From contig NZ_JBLZFZ010000014.1 in assembly GCF_050753385.1 (NCBI RefSeq), positions 62,001 through 126,000 on the forward strand: 64,000 nucleotides of DNA, in the 5' to 3' direction. A model generated the notes under the pieces. That model searched no databases, had not been told where the DNA came from, and saw only the letters and a program-made list of their open reading frames with translations. Shown here piece after piece: positions 9,381 through 18,170 of the stretch. Position numbers and translations under genes: made by a program. This DNA comes from Pantanalinema rosaneae (lineage in GTDB: Bacteria > Cyanobacteriota > Cyanobacteriia > Leptolyngbyales > Leptolyngbyaceae). Position 1 is the stretch's first letter, and the number at the start of each line of letters is the position of its first letter.

Positions 9381-9501
9381 TGTTTTATTGGTCTGTCTGC
9401 ATCGTACAACAGTCACTCAAGGGAACCGTTTTTAGGCGCTCTAGGTTCACCTGCTCTAACAAATTCTCCTAGGTAGATGAGATTGTGCGATCGCGATTCG
9501 G

Positions 9502-10212
9502 TTAGTCTTCTGGGTCTAAGCCAATCATGCGGAAGAACTCGATCGCGGCTTTGATGTCATCAACTCCGACCTTGCCATAGATCCGGCTGACCAGTGCTTC
9601 ATACTCAGCTTTGGAACAGGAGAATTTCACCTCTGGACTTTGGAAGGTGAGATACGACTGAGTGCCCTTATTTCCCAGGCGTACAGCAAACCCCTCAAAC
9701 GTTTCCTGATATTCGGTTTGCTGCTCTGCCATGATTTCAACCAGATCAGCTTCATTGAACCCAGAAAAGCTCAACAGGTCAGCGCTGGATACTTCTGCCA
9801 GAGCATCACCAAGCAGTTCGTAATCCCAATTCCCCTCAATCTTATTGAGTGCTAGGTTGAGTGCCTTTTCCTGCACTTCATCCAGGTCTACCAGTTTAAC
9901 GGGCAGATCACTCATGCCTAACCGTTCCGCCGCTTTCAACCGTTGGTGTCCCCCCACCATGGGGTTTGTGCGCCTGTTCAGCACCACAGGCACAAGGAAG
10001 CCGAATTTCTGAATCGTTCGCATCAAGTCTTCCAATGTGCGCTCGGTAATCAACCGGGGATTGTACGCCGCTAGCGTCGGGCGCAATGCCTCGATCGTCC
10101 ACGTTTCCACCACAAACTTACTCGCTGTTTCACCCCCACTTGGAGCTACAGTTTCACCCCCACTTTCACCCGCGATCGCTGCCTCCGTTCCTGCCGTTGC
10201 TTTCCGTGCCAT
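9502..10212 (-). CDS. ParB/Srx-fold nuclease-like protein
   Basis: The protein has 236 residues from the ATG at 10212, preceded by AGGA at 8 bp; a GTG at 10233 is the alternative. A ParB N-terminal-type domain occupies about residues 35-140: YNPRLITERTLEDLMRTIQK, then VVLNRRTNPMVGGHQRLKAAE (GGHQR box), then VKLVDLDEVQEKALNLALNK. This form, without an obvious partition HTH, is common in phages and mobile elements, next to methyltransferases and terminases. An extended low-complexity N-terminus (Gly/Glu/Thr-rich) precedes it. A role in plasmid partition is not supported, since no ParA is nearby. A second ParB-type protein lies at 11619. Confidence 0.75.
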   Translation of the reverse strand: MARKATAGTEAAIAGESGGETVAPSGGETASKFVVETWTIEALRPTLAAYNPRLITERTLEDLMRTIQKFGFLVPVVLNRRTNPMVGGHQRLKAAERLGMSDLPVKLVDLDEVQEKALNLALNKIEGNWDYELLGDALAEVSSADLLSFSGFNEADLVEIMAEQQTEYQETFEGFAVRLGNKGTQSYLTFQSPEVKFSCSKAEYEALVSRIYGKVGVDDIKAAIEFFRMIGLDPED

Positions 10213-10478
10213 ACCCAATTCCTGAATGGACACCCCATCTCATCCATTCCCGGCATTCTCGGTATCAAATCGCCCAAACCCCCACCAGGCTCCAAAACAC
10301 CCCCGAAACAGCCGACAAAGATCAAGGTTAAACGCCCCGCGATCGCCCGGAAATTGGTTTTAGTCCCCCCAAAAATCCCCCTCTGGAAATGCTTCACACA
10401 AGCGCTAACCCAGCATTTTCCCACCCCCTATAACCGACTGGGACGACTGCCACCACAACACCCTAACCCTTTCCCCGT

Positions 10479-10943
10479 ATGGCTTCCAGCCCTGTTTACA
10501 CCAAGTTCAAATCCACCGGGGACGACTACACCGCTCGAACTGAAACCAGGCTTAAAGTTTGCGATCGCCAACGGATGGAAAACAACGATTGGCTGAAAGC
10601 ATACGAGCTACTCATCAAGCGGAAAGCCAATCGCGCAGACATCGAAATGCAGTTATGTCGCACCTTGGGGGCACAGCGCCGAGCGGCGGCTATCCGGTTA
10701 GCGGACATCCTGCCGTCTGAGCATTGGTTTAAGCAAGCTCATGCATTAGCCCATCGGCTGACGATCGCGCAGTTGAAGCAGATGCCAGCGACGATGACCA
10801 AGAAAGCGAGAGATGAGGACTATATTGCGGCAGCTCTGGCGTATGCCCACTATGAAGCGCTGCGATCTAGTGAAGTGCCGTTTAGCAAGATTGACATTAC
10901 CTGGATCGATGGCGTTGCCTATCGGGAGTTCGTGGAATTGTAA
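10479..10943 (+). CDS. Hypothetical protein, 154 aa
   Basis: The protein is basic and helical, with no recognised domain. It includes DWLKAYELLIKRKANRADIE and a C-terminal ITWIDGVAYREFVEL. The start is uncertain. The ATG at 10479 has no clear ribosome site, and an in-frame ATG at 10572 (MENNDWLK) would give a 123-residue protein that fits the conserved-looking part better. It is divergent from the ParB-like gene and followed by palindrome copy 2. A DNA-binding role for the N-terminal helices is possible but not shown. Confidence 0.55.
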   Translation: MASSPVYTKFKSTGDDYTARTETRLKVCDRQRMENNDWLKAYELLIKRKANRADIEMQLCRTLGAQRRAAAIRLADILPSEHWFKQAHALAHRLTIAQLKQMPATMTKKARDEDYIAAALAYAHYEALRSSEVPFSKIDITWIDGVAYREFVEL

Positions 10944-11009
10944 CCGGGAGGTTGGCAACTGGCAGGATCGTCCCCTGCCCTTCCATTGGGGTGTCCCCAA
11001 ACGTAAAAC

Positions 11010-11034
11010 GTATCTGGGGAAATTCCCCGGATAC
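11010..11034. repeat. Dispersed palindrome, copy 2
   Basis: Arms GTATCTGGGGAA and TTCCCCGGATAC flank a central A, with one G-U type mismatch. A second, smaller hairpin (TTGGGG, TGT, CCCCAA) lies just upstream at about 10986-11000. The palindrome is 66 bp after the stop of the 10479-10943 gene and 22 bp before the next start. Confidence 0.7.
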
Positions 11035-11055
11035 GCCTGAAACAAAACCTACATT

Positions 11056-11406
11056 ATGATCTTAATTATGAACTCTCAACAGAGAACCTTGCATGTTGTT
11101 CTGACCAATGACCCAACGGCTGACTATGAATGGGGACGAGTTCACGCCAGTTCTCCCCTAGATGAATCGCTGGATTTGGGGAGCATCGTATCGCAGATGG
11201 AGCCAGCCTCCGGCAAGCATCTGTTAGAGGTTACAATTTCAGTAAAGGTGTTAGAGCAGAAGCTTGAGCCGACGCTTGAGCCGACACTAGACACCCCTGA
11301 GTCTTCACCCCAGCCGCCTGCTGCCAAGATGAAGCCGACTAAACAGGTCCTCAAGCAACGACCTCTGCCCTTAGCGAGTAATGGCAACGGCAAGCTCGCG
11401 GGTTAA
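11056..11406 (+). CDS. Hypothetical protein, 116 aa
   Basis: An N-terminal beta-rich part (RTLHVVLTNDPTADYEWGRV) is followed by a tail rich in Pro, Glu and Lys, with the duplicated words LEPTLEPTLD. The family is not recognised. Two starts are possible: ATG 11056 (MILIMNSQQ) and ATG 11068 (MNSQQ). Neither has a good ribosome site. It lies between palindrome copy 2 and a terminator at 11558, so it may form its own transcript. Confidence 0.55.
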   Translation: MILIMNSQQRTLHVVLTNDPTADYEWGRVHASSPLDESLDLGSIVSQMEPASGKHLLEVTISVKVLEQKLEPTLEPTLDTPESSPQPPAAKMKPTKQVLKQRPLPLASNGNGKLAG

Positions 11407-11557
11407 CAGCGTTCCCTTGGGTTAGTACCAGGAACACGGCGACCGTTGTTTGTTCGCCTTATTTAAACGGTCGTCGTTTCTCTCATCTCTCAAGTTTTGC
11501 ATAGCGATCGCCGTTTGTTCGCGCAATGGTAGGCGATCGCTTTTCGTATTTCGTAAG

Positions 11558-11594
11558 TGGCGATCGCCTGAGTGAGTAGCGGTCGCCATTTTTT
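11558..11594 (+). terminator. Intrinsic terminator built on a HIP1 site
   Basis: The left arm TGGCGATCGC (which contains HIP1) pairs with GCGGTCGCCA (10 bp, one G-U) around an 11-nt loop, followed by TTTTTT. It is correctly oriented to end transcription of the 11056-11406 gene. Two further HIP1 copies lie in the 60 bp before it (near 11505 and 11532), which makes 11407-11618 unusually dense in this motif; no gene is seen in that stretch. Confidence 0.7.
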
Positions 11595-11618
11595 GTTGGC
11601 AATTTTTAGGAGACTGCC

Positions 11619-12137
11619 GTGGAGACAGTACCAGTTAGCGATATTTGTTTAGATACCTCCAAGTTCCAGTTTCGCGCCGTCGATTTTTATGAGGATCGCG
11701 TGCAATGGCTGATCGATAACTGGAACCCCAGCATGTTAGACCCGCTCGACTGCTGGGAGCATCCAAGCACCCTGAAGAAATATCTAATTTCGGGGCATCA
11801 CCGTCGCGAGGCGATGTCGCGGTTGGGTATCACTAAATGTGTGTGCCGAGTGCATCGCTTCAATTTGGAGGAAGCCCAGGTGTTCGCCCTCAAATCCAAT
11901 TCGACCCGGATTTCCTATACCACCTTCGAGATCTGTCGAGGGGTGTGCTTTCTGGTGGATCAGCAACTTCAGGGAGTGGAGAAGCCGACGAAGCAACAAG
12001 TGATTGCAGCCGTCACGAAAGCGGCTGATGAGTTGGCGTTGCATCCGGGTCTGGCAAGAAAATACTATTCCTGCCATCTGTTGCTCGATACCGACTGGGA
12101 ACGGCAATGTGAGCCGATGAACCTGATTGGACATTGA
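11619..12137 (+). CDS. Second ParB/Srx-type domain protein, 172 aa
   Basis: A GTG start at 11619 follows AGGAG by 6 bp, a good ribosome site. The ParB-type core is visible: RVQWLIDNWNPSMLDPLDCW, then LISGHHRREAMSRLGI (the GHHR box corresponding to GGHQR in the gene at 9502), then VHRFNLEEAQVFALKSNSTR. The C-terminus (about 110-172) is helical and unassigned. It is followed by palindrome copy 3 and the methyltransferase gene. ParB-fold domains of this type can bind nucleotides (CTPase) or act as nucleases; which applies here cannot be told from the sequence. Confidence 0.7.
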   Translation: METVPVSDICLDTSKFQFRAVDFYEDRVQWLIDNWNPSMLDPLDCWEHPSTLKKYLISGHHRREAMSRLGITKCVCRVHRFNLEEAQVFALKSNSTRISYTTFEICRGVCFLVDQQLQGVEKPTKQQVIAAVTKAADELALHPGLARKYYSCHLLLDTDWERQCEPMNLIGH

Positions 12138-12202
12138 CCTAGAAGAATTTCAGGAATTGCCGCTGAATCGCGAGGACGTTTAACCCAAGGTCTAGTGATT
12201 TC

Positions 12203-12227
12203 GCATCTGGGGAAATTCCCCAGATGC
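12203..12227. repeat. Dispersed palindrome, copy 3 (perfect)
   Basis: Arms GCATCTGGGGAA and TTCCCCAGATGC around a central A form a perfect 12-bp inverted repeat. It lies between the second ParB-like gene and the methyltransferase start at 12252, so in this copy it could act as an operator for the gene that follows. Confidence 0.75.
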
Positions 12228-12251
12228 ATTGTTTTATGAGGACATTAACCG

Positions 12252-13004
12252 ATGGCTGTAACAAGCGCTCAAACTATCGACCGGGAAGTGCTAGATGTGC
12301 TGAAGGATGTCGAGATTCAAAACAACCTCGTCCGGATCACTCAACCACTCGATCGTCCGTTGTATGTCAAAACCAACGAAGTGCTAACACGCCTGGGGGG
12401 TGAGTGGAAATCAGGCCGGGTGAAAGCCCATGTGTTCCCAGAGGACAAAGACCCCAAACTGCTGTTAGAGCAGGTAATCGAAACCGGGGAGATGCCCGCT
12501 AAAAATCCTCTGGCGTTCTTCCCAACTCCAGTTGCCGTTGTGCAAAAAATGCTCGACAAAGCGGCGGCATTATCTGATGTATTCCCGTTCTGTCGCATTC
12601 TGGAACTGTCAGCCGGGGACGGTGCGATCGTTCGAGTGGTGCATACGATTGCGGCTGACCTCTGGGAAATTGCAGGGGATACCGTCGAGTACGAACTGAC
12701 GGCGGTAAAACTTGACCCCGATCGGGCAAAGAAAATCCGTTCCTTTGGCTATGGCAACGTCAATGTGGTGGAAGCTGATTTTCTGGCGATCGCCTCTGGC
12801 GACCTGGTGAGTGACCACCGGATGAAGCCCCCCTATGCCCTATTCGATGTAGTGCTGATGAATCCACCCTTTGCGGTGGAGGGCAAGCCCAAAGCCTACA
12901 TTGAGCATTGCAAACATGCTCTTAGGCATCTACTGACCGGGGGTGTCTTGGTGGCGATCGGCATGTTTCTTCTGCCCGTTCAGTACGATTTCCGGCGCAA
13001 CTGA
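12252..13004 (+). CDS. SAM-dependent DNA adenine methyltransferase-like protein
   Basis: The protein has 250 residues, from an ATG preceded by GAGGAC. The SAM-binding motif I reads ILELSAGDGA (about 117-126), and the catalytic motif IV reads VLMNPPF (about 201-207), the NPPF/Y signature of N6-adenine or N4-cytosine methylation. An N-terminal 85-residue region (VKTNEVLTRLGGEWKSGRVK) precedes the Rossmann domain. The C-terminus stops shortly after motif IV (VLVAIGMFLLPVQYDF), so the protein looks short at its end compared with active relatives and may be truncated. No endonuclease partner is adjacent, so an orphan phage or plasmid enzyme is the simplest view. Confidence 0.75.
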   Translation: MAVTSAQTIDREVLDVLKDVEIQNNLVRITQPLDRPLYVKTNEVLTRLGGEWKSGRVKAHVFPEDKDPKLLLEQVIETGEMPAKNPLAFFPTPVAVVQKMLDKAAALSDVFPFCRILELSAGDGAIVRVVHTIAADLWEIAGDTVEYELTAVKLDPDRAKKIRSFGYGNVNVVEADFLAIASGDLVSDHRMKPPYALFDVVLMNPPFAVEGKPKAYIEHCKHALRHLLTGGVLVAIGMFLLPVQYDFRRN

Positions 13005-13014
13005 GGAAATTCTG

Positions 13015-13494
13015 ATGAAGCATCGAATGTACCCAGAGGAATTCGGCTATGCCCTGCTGATCGAATTTGTTGCCCGATCGCTGAACCCTCGGCAAACACT
13101 CAACCCGGATAGCAAATCGCTGTATGACATCATTCGCGCCGATGGCAATTTCGAGGCATTGATCGAATTGGAGCGCTGGCTAGAAGAGTTACCTTGGGCA
13201 ATTTACCGAGTGCGACGGGTCTACAGTAGTATCCCCTGGCGACGGATTGATTGCCTTGCTGTGGGCGATCGCTATGCGATGAGTGCCCAACTGGTGAAGA
13301 TGGCTGAGGACATGGGTAAGCAGGTTGATCTGACGGTTGATCCGGACGGCATTCTCCGAGCTTACGTTGAGAAGCGAAATGAAATGTTTAGCTGCGAGGA
13401 CTTGATCGTGGCTTGCCCGCACGTTGTTCGAGAGAAACGGCGCAAAGGCTTCAACGCAGCCTGGGCGAAAGCGCACCAATTATCACTGTTTTAG
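13015..13494 (+). CDS. Hypothetical protein, 159 aa
   Basis: The start at 13015 is chosen because GAGGAA precedes it at proper distance, 10 bp after the methyltransferase stop. The protein has a helical N-terminal half (EEFGYALLIEFVARSLNPRQ) and a basic middle (WAIYRVRRVYSSIPWRRID). The C-terminal third contains a Cys pair (FSCEDLIVACPHVV). I do not recognise it. Tight spacing indicates co-expression with the methyltransferase and with the short gene at 13508. Confidence 0.6.
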   Translation: MKHRMYPEEFGYALLIEFVARSLNPRQTLNPDSKSLYDIIRADGNFEALIELERWLEELPWAIYRVRRVYSSIPWRRIDCLAVGDRYAMSAQLVKMAEDMGKQVDLTVDPDGILRAYVEKRNEMFSCEDLIVACPHVVREKRRKGFNAAWAKAHQLSLF

Positions 13495-13507
13495 TAGGAG
13501 GTAGATC

Positions 13508-13645
13508 GTGATTCCAGACAACATTGAACAATGCCATTTACTCAAGGCGATCGCAGCACTGAACCCGGAATGTATTCCCAAGCTCAAACAGGTCACTCAA
13601 TTTGTACCGTCTGTGGATCTAAGCTGGCAAAAGCGTTGTGGTTAG
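13508..13645 (+). CDS. Short ORF, 45 aa, possibly a truncated gene
   Basis: A GTG start lies 6 bp after AGGAGG, a strong ribosome site, and 13 bp after the previous stop. The product begins MIPDNIEQCHLLKAIAALNP and ends QKRCG. The strong initiation signal with such a short product, right where the CRISPR leader region begins, suggests a gene whose 3' part was lost at the island junction. Confidence 0.45.
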   Translation: MIPDNIEQCHLLKAIAALNPECIPKLKQVTQFVPSVDLSWQKRCG

Positions 13646-13751
13646 TGGCTGCATCTATTGAAAGCGGTCAAATATAGCTATCTTTCGTTGAGTATTCAAT
13701 GAAGATTTAATTCCGCAACAAAATGCAGGTTATAATTTAAACTCCGGTTTT

Positions 13752-13951
13752 TTGGCAAACCTAAGCAAGGGCTAAAACCCTAGGAGGTTTGCCAAAATTG
13801 GCAGAACCTAGACAAATCAATACTTTCAATTAATTCTCCCAAAGGATAGAAAAACTCAAGGCAAAATATTAATGTCTGAAATGATGTTTTTTTTGACTTT
13901 TGCCAAAATCTATCCCAAGATAGCCACAGAGTAAGGAGTCTAGCGGGCGGA
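13752..13951 (+). promoter_or_regulatory. Leader of CRISPR array 1
   Basis: AT-rich non-coding sequence directly before the first repeat. It contains an inverted repeat, TTGGCAAACCT (13752-13762) with AGGTTTGCCAA (13785-13795), enclosing a smaller AGGG/CCCT pair. A further TGCCAAAA at 13901-13908 starts exactly 51 bp before the first repeat. The same architecture, with compensating base changes, is present before array 2. The leader should hold the array promoter and the adaptation docking site. The stretch 13646-13751 shows nothing else. Confidence 0.8.
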
Positions 13952-16900
13952 CTTTCAAACCCATGAATCCCGGCAACGGGACTGAAACAAATATAGGGCA
14001 ACGATCGCGGTTCTTGATCACTCATCTTTCAAACCCATGAATCCCGGCAACGGGACTGAAACTCTGTCTGGAATCTCAATATCCCAGCTTCCATCCTTTC
14101 AAACCCATGAATCCCGGCAACGGGACTGAAACCTGGATGCCAGCCTGATTAACCCTGATTATGGTAGGGGCTTTCAAACCCATGAATCCCGGCAACGGGA
14201 CTGAAACACAATGGTCGAAGAAATCCCTCCAGAGGAATAAAGTGCTTTCAAACCCATGAATCCCGGCAACGGGACTGAAACGGGTGTCCCACACGATCAC
14301 ACCAGATCCGTCGGTCGCTTTCAAACCCATGAATCCCGGCAACGGGACTGAAACACTTATAGCGCGATCGGGGTATCGAATCCGACCACCTTTCAAACCC
14401 ATGAATCCCGGCAACGGGACTGAAACAGATTCATTACCTTTTCGTCTGGAGTTTTGAACCCCCTTTCAAACCCATGAATCCCGGCAACGGGACTGAAACG
14501 TCATGTCTGGGAATGTGAGATAGCTGCCATCGAACCTTTCAAACCCATGAATCCCGGCAACGGGACTGAAACACTCGATCGCTTGGCGTTCTGTGTGGGC
14601 AAAGAAACTTTCAAACCCATGAATCCCGGCAACGGGACTGAAACCTCATAAGTTAGTAAGGTTTCTTGTGGGTGTGGATTCTTTCAAACCCATGAATCCC
14701 GGCAACGGGACTGAAACCGCAATGTGTAGTATGAATGTGTTACAGTAGCCTAACTTTCAAACCCATGAATCCCGGCAACGGGACTGAAACCAACCACATC
14801 AACAACGGATCGCGCTTAAGGCGCGGGCGAATTGCCCTTTCAAACCCATGAATCCCGGCAACGGGACTGAAACATCAATGTATGTGGTTAGGCTTCTCCA
14901 CAAACTCAGCTTTCAAACCCATGAATCCCGGCAACGGGACTGAAACTTTATAGATCGTCGTATGATCCTCAAGACCTTAAGCTTTCAAACCCATGAATCC
15001 CGGCAACGGGACTGAAACTGCCCGATTGTAATAGTTCATCTGAACAAACTTTTCCTTTCAAACCCATGAATCCCGGCAACGGGACTGAAACCCCGCGTCC
15101 CTGTGTTGACCGTCTGACCAGATGGCCTTTCAAACCCATGAATCCCGGCAACGGGACTGAAACGCCCAGGTAAATTGTGTTGGTCGGGGCATTGTCGTAG
15201 CTTTCAAACCCATGAATCCCGGCAACGGGACTGAAACCCTCAACGATCGCGGGTTGTTGCTGTTCGTAGCTTTCAAACCCATGAATCCCGGCAACGGGAC
15301 TGAAACAAGCAGTCACCCCCCTTGATGTCGGCTCGAAACTGGCTTTCAAACCCATGAATCCCGGCAACGGGACTGAAACACCCCTAAGCGTAGCCGTGGG
15401 AGCCGCTACGGAACACTTTCAAACCCATGAATCCCGGCAACGGGACTGAAACCCATCTTTCTGGACGGTGCCAGACACCCCAGAGGCGATCGAACTTTCA
15501 AACCCATGAATCCCGGCAACGGGACTGAAACCAACAATCAAGGTCTGTCGCCTGTGGATCAAAAAGCCTTTCAAACCCATGAATCCCGGCAACGGGACTG
15601 AAACGATGTCTGCGGCGTAGCCCAGAGCGGCAACAAATCGGGCTTTCAAACCCATGAATCCCGGCAACGGGACTGAAACCTTTCCTGCGATCGTCGGCTT
15701 GCCGTTGCAGCTTTTGACTTTCAAACCCATGAATCCCGGCAACGGGACTGAAACGAAGGCTGGCTGATTGCGATCGTACTCATGATGTAGCTTTCAAACC
15801 CATGAATCCCGGCAACGGGACTGAAACAAATTCTTATCGTTTTGAACTCTTCCAAACTCCTTCAATCTTTCAAACCCATGAATCCCGGCAACGGGACTGA
15901 AACAGTATAGGTATTACCATCCTCATCAGTTCCTTCTACCCTTTCAAACCCATGAATCCCGGCAACGGGACTGAAACGTTCAGGTAGTTGCCTGCTGACA
16001 TTCTCTTGGGTCTTTCAAACCCATGAATCCCGGCAACGGGACTGAAACGGAGGTAAGGTGTGTGTTTGGGTTGTGGGGTGCGACTTTCAAACCCATGAAT
16101 CCCGGCAACGGGACTGAAACAGACAGTAATAGGTATAGGTTGTCGAGAACCCCAGCTTTCAAACCCATGAATCCCGGCAACGGGACTGAAACTTCCCGGT
16201 AACGCTCTCTCAGGGCGTAATACGCCCTTTCAAACCCATGAATCCCGGCAACGGGACTGAAACTACATATTGAACCTACAACCGTTCCAAGCCTGGGGAA
16301 CTTTCAAACCCATGAATCCCGGCAACGGGACTGAAACAGCATGTTCCGCGATCGTGCCGAAGTTGGCAACAAACTTTCAAACCCATGAATCCCGGCAACG
16401 GGACTGAAACTCTGAAAGCCGTTCCTGTCTCAAGGATTTTTTCTGGCTTTCAAACCCATGAATCCCGGCAACGGGACTGAAACTATTCGACTTTGGTTTC
16501 AATTGCTTCGTGCATGAATCTTTCAAACCCATGAATCCCGGCAACGGGACTGAAACATCCTGATCGATCAGTAGTAGCTGACCCACCAGCCTCTTTCAAA
16601 CCCATGAATCCCGGCAACGGGACTGAAACATGGGCGATCGCAGACGGACGCTGAATTGCTGACTGACTTTCAAACCCATGAATCCCGGCAACGGGACTGA
16701 AACGGTGATAGCGTCCACAACTTAGCAGGAACAGTGCTGCTTTCAAACCCATGAATCCCGGCAACGGGACTGAAACACAAAAGAACCGTTTGACAAACTC
16801 GACAGCAATGAAGCTTTCAAACCCATGAATCCCGGCAACGGGACTGAAACATTTTTTGAATTGTTGGATGTCGTTAAAAAAACAGGGCTTTCAAACCCAT

Positions 16901-18170
16901 GAATCCCGGCAACGGGACTGAAACTCGCGCTACTAGAGGTCTGATAAATGCCATGAAAAAGCTTTCAAACCCATGAATCCCGGCAACGGGACTGAAACAA
17001 AGCGGCGATCTGTTGGTGGTTGTGTAGTGCGTGTTCTTTCAAACCCATGAATCCCGGCAACGGGACTGAAACATAACAAATCGCTGACAGATTCGCCTGA
17101 GCCGGCTCTTTCAAACCCATGAATCCCGGCAACGGGACTGAAACATCTTCGTTCTAGGGTCTATTTTGCTTGTCTGGATGCTTTCAAACCCATGAATCCC
17201 GGCAACGGGACTGAAACATCTCAGCACGAAACGCCCCCGCTTGATTCCCATAACTTTCAAACCCATGAATCCCGGCAACGGGACTGAAACGCTTGCTGCC
17301 TGACCTTTTTAGTCCGGAGTTCCGGACTTTCAAACCCATGAATCCCGGCAACGGGACTGAAACATCTTCTTAGCCAGTTTGGTATTCGAGTCGATGTAGC
17401 TTTCAAACCCATGAATCCCGGCAACGGGACTGAAACTCCCACGCATAGCGAGACTGTGAAACGAATTCAGGACTTTCAAACCCATGAATCCCGGCAACGG
17501 GACTGAAACCAAACATAGCAAGCGCTCTCAGCAGCGTCTGACTACTTTCAAACCCATGAATCCCGGCAACGGGACTGAAACTTAAAAGCTTTGTCATCGA
17601 AAATGGGCGCAATTTCAGCCTTTCAAACCCATGAATCCCGGCAACGGGACTGAAACAGTAATTGTTTTGCGAGTCATCTAAGTTGATGATCAGGACTTTC
17701 AAACCCATGAATCCCGGCAACGGGACTGAAACTACACATCCCCAGTTTTCTGAGCAGTCAACAAATGCTTTCAAACCCATGAATCCCGGCAACGGGACTG
17801 AAACAATCCTCCAAGCGATCGAGTTTGGAGGAAAGCTACGCTTTCAAACCCATGAATCCCGGCAACGGGACTGAAACCTTGCGGAAACATCCTCACCAGT
17901 CCTTGCTACTAAACTTTCAAACCCATGAATCCCGGCAACGGGACTGAAACACAGCATCACCCTGAACCTTGATGTCGTCCAGCAACCTTTCAAACCCATG
18001 AATCCCGGCAACGGGACTGAAACCGGTCAACTAATCGACCATTTGGTTAATGGGGTTGCCTTTCAAACCCATGAATCCCGGCAACGGGACTGAAACCTCA
18101 TATCATGAATGTCTACGCTAGCTGTACCGTTGTCTTTCAAACCCATGAATCCCGGCAACGGGACTGAACA
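13952..18170 (+). CRISPR. CRISPR array 1: 58 repeats, 57 spacers (manual count)
   Basis: The repeat is 37 nt: it starts CTTTCAAACCCATGAA, then forms a hairpin (TCCCG, GCAA, CGGGA), and ends CTGAAAC. Spacers are mostly 34-38 nt, with one of about 46 nt near 14791; the mean repeat-to-repeat distance is 73.4. All repeats looked identical except the last (18134-18170), which ends ACA instead of AAC. This, together with the AT-rich leader, puts the leader end at 13951 and transcription on plus. The final repeat directly abuts the stop codon of the minus-strand WYL gene. The hairpin with a GNRA loop and the 8-nt tag ACTGAAAC match Cas6-type processing. The repeat shares its last 24 nt with array 2. 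Confidence 0.97.

Noticed and set aside
9502..12137. Plasmid partition system based on the two ParB-like proteins
   Set aside because: No ParA-type ATPase and no clear HTH in either protein; the domain form is common in phages without partition function.
12943..13014. In-frame N-terminal extension of the 13015 gene starting inside the methyltransferase
   Set aside because: The extension overlaps the methyltransferase end out of frame and is non-conserved in style, while GAGGAA sits directly before the ATG at 13015.
13952..18170. Several minus-strand ORFs of 60-130 codons with repeated peptide PGFMGLK inside array 1
   Set aside because: They are translations of the CRISPR repeat on the opposite strand; the peptide repeats at the array period and no start or ribosome site supports them. 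The same holds for PGFSELE peptides in array 2.
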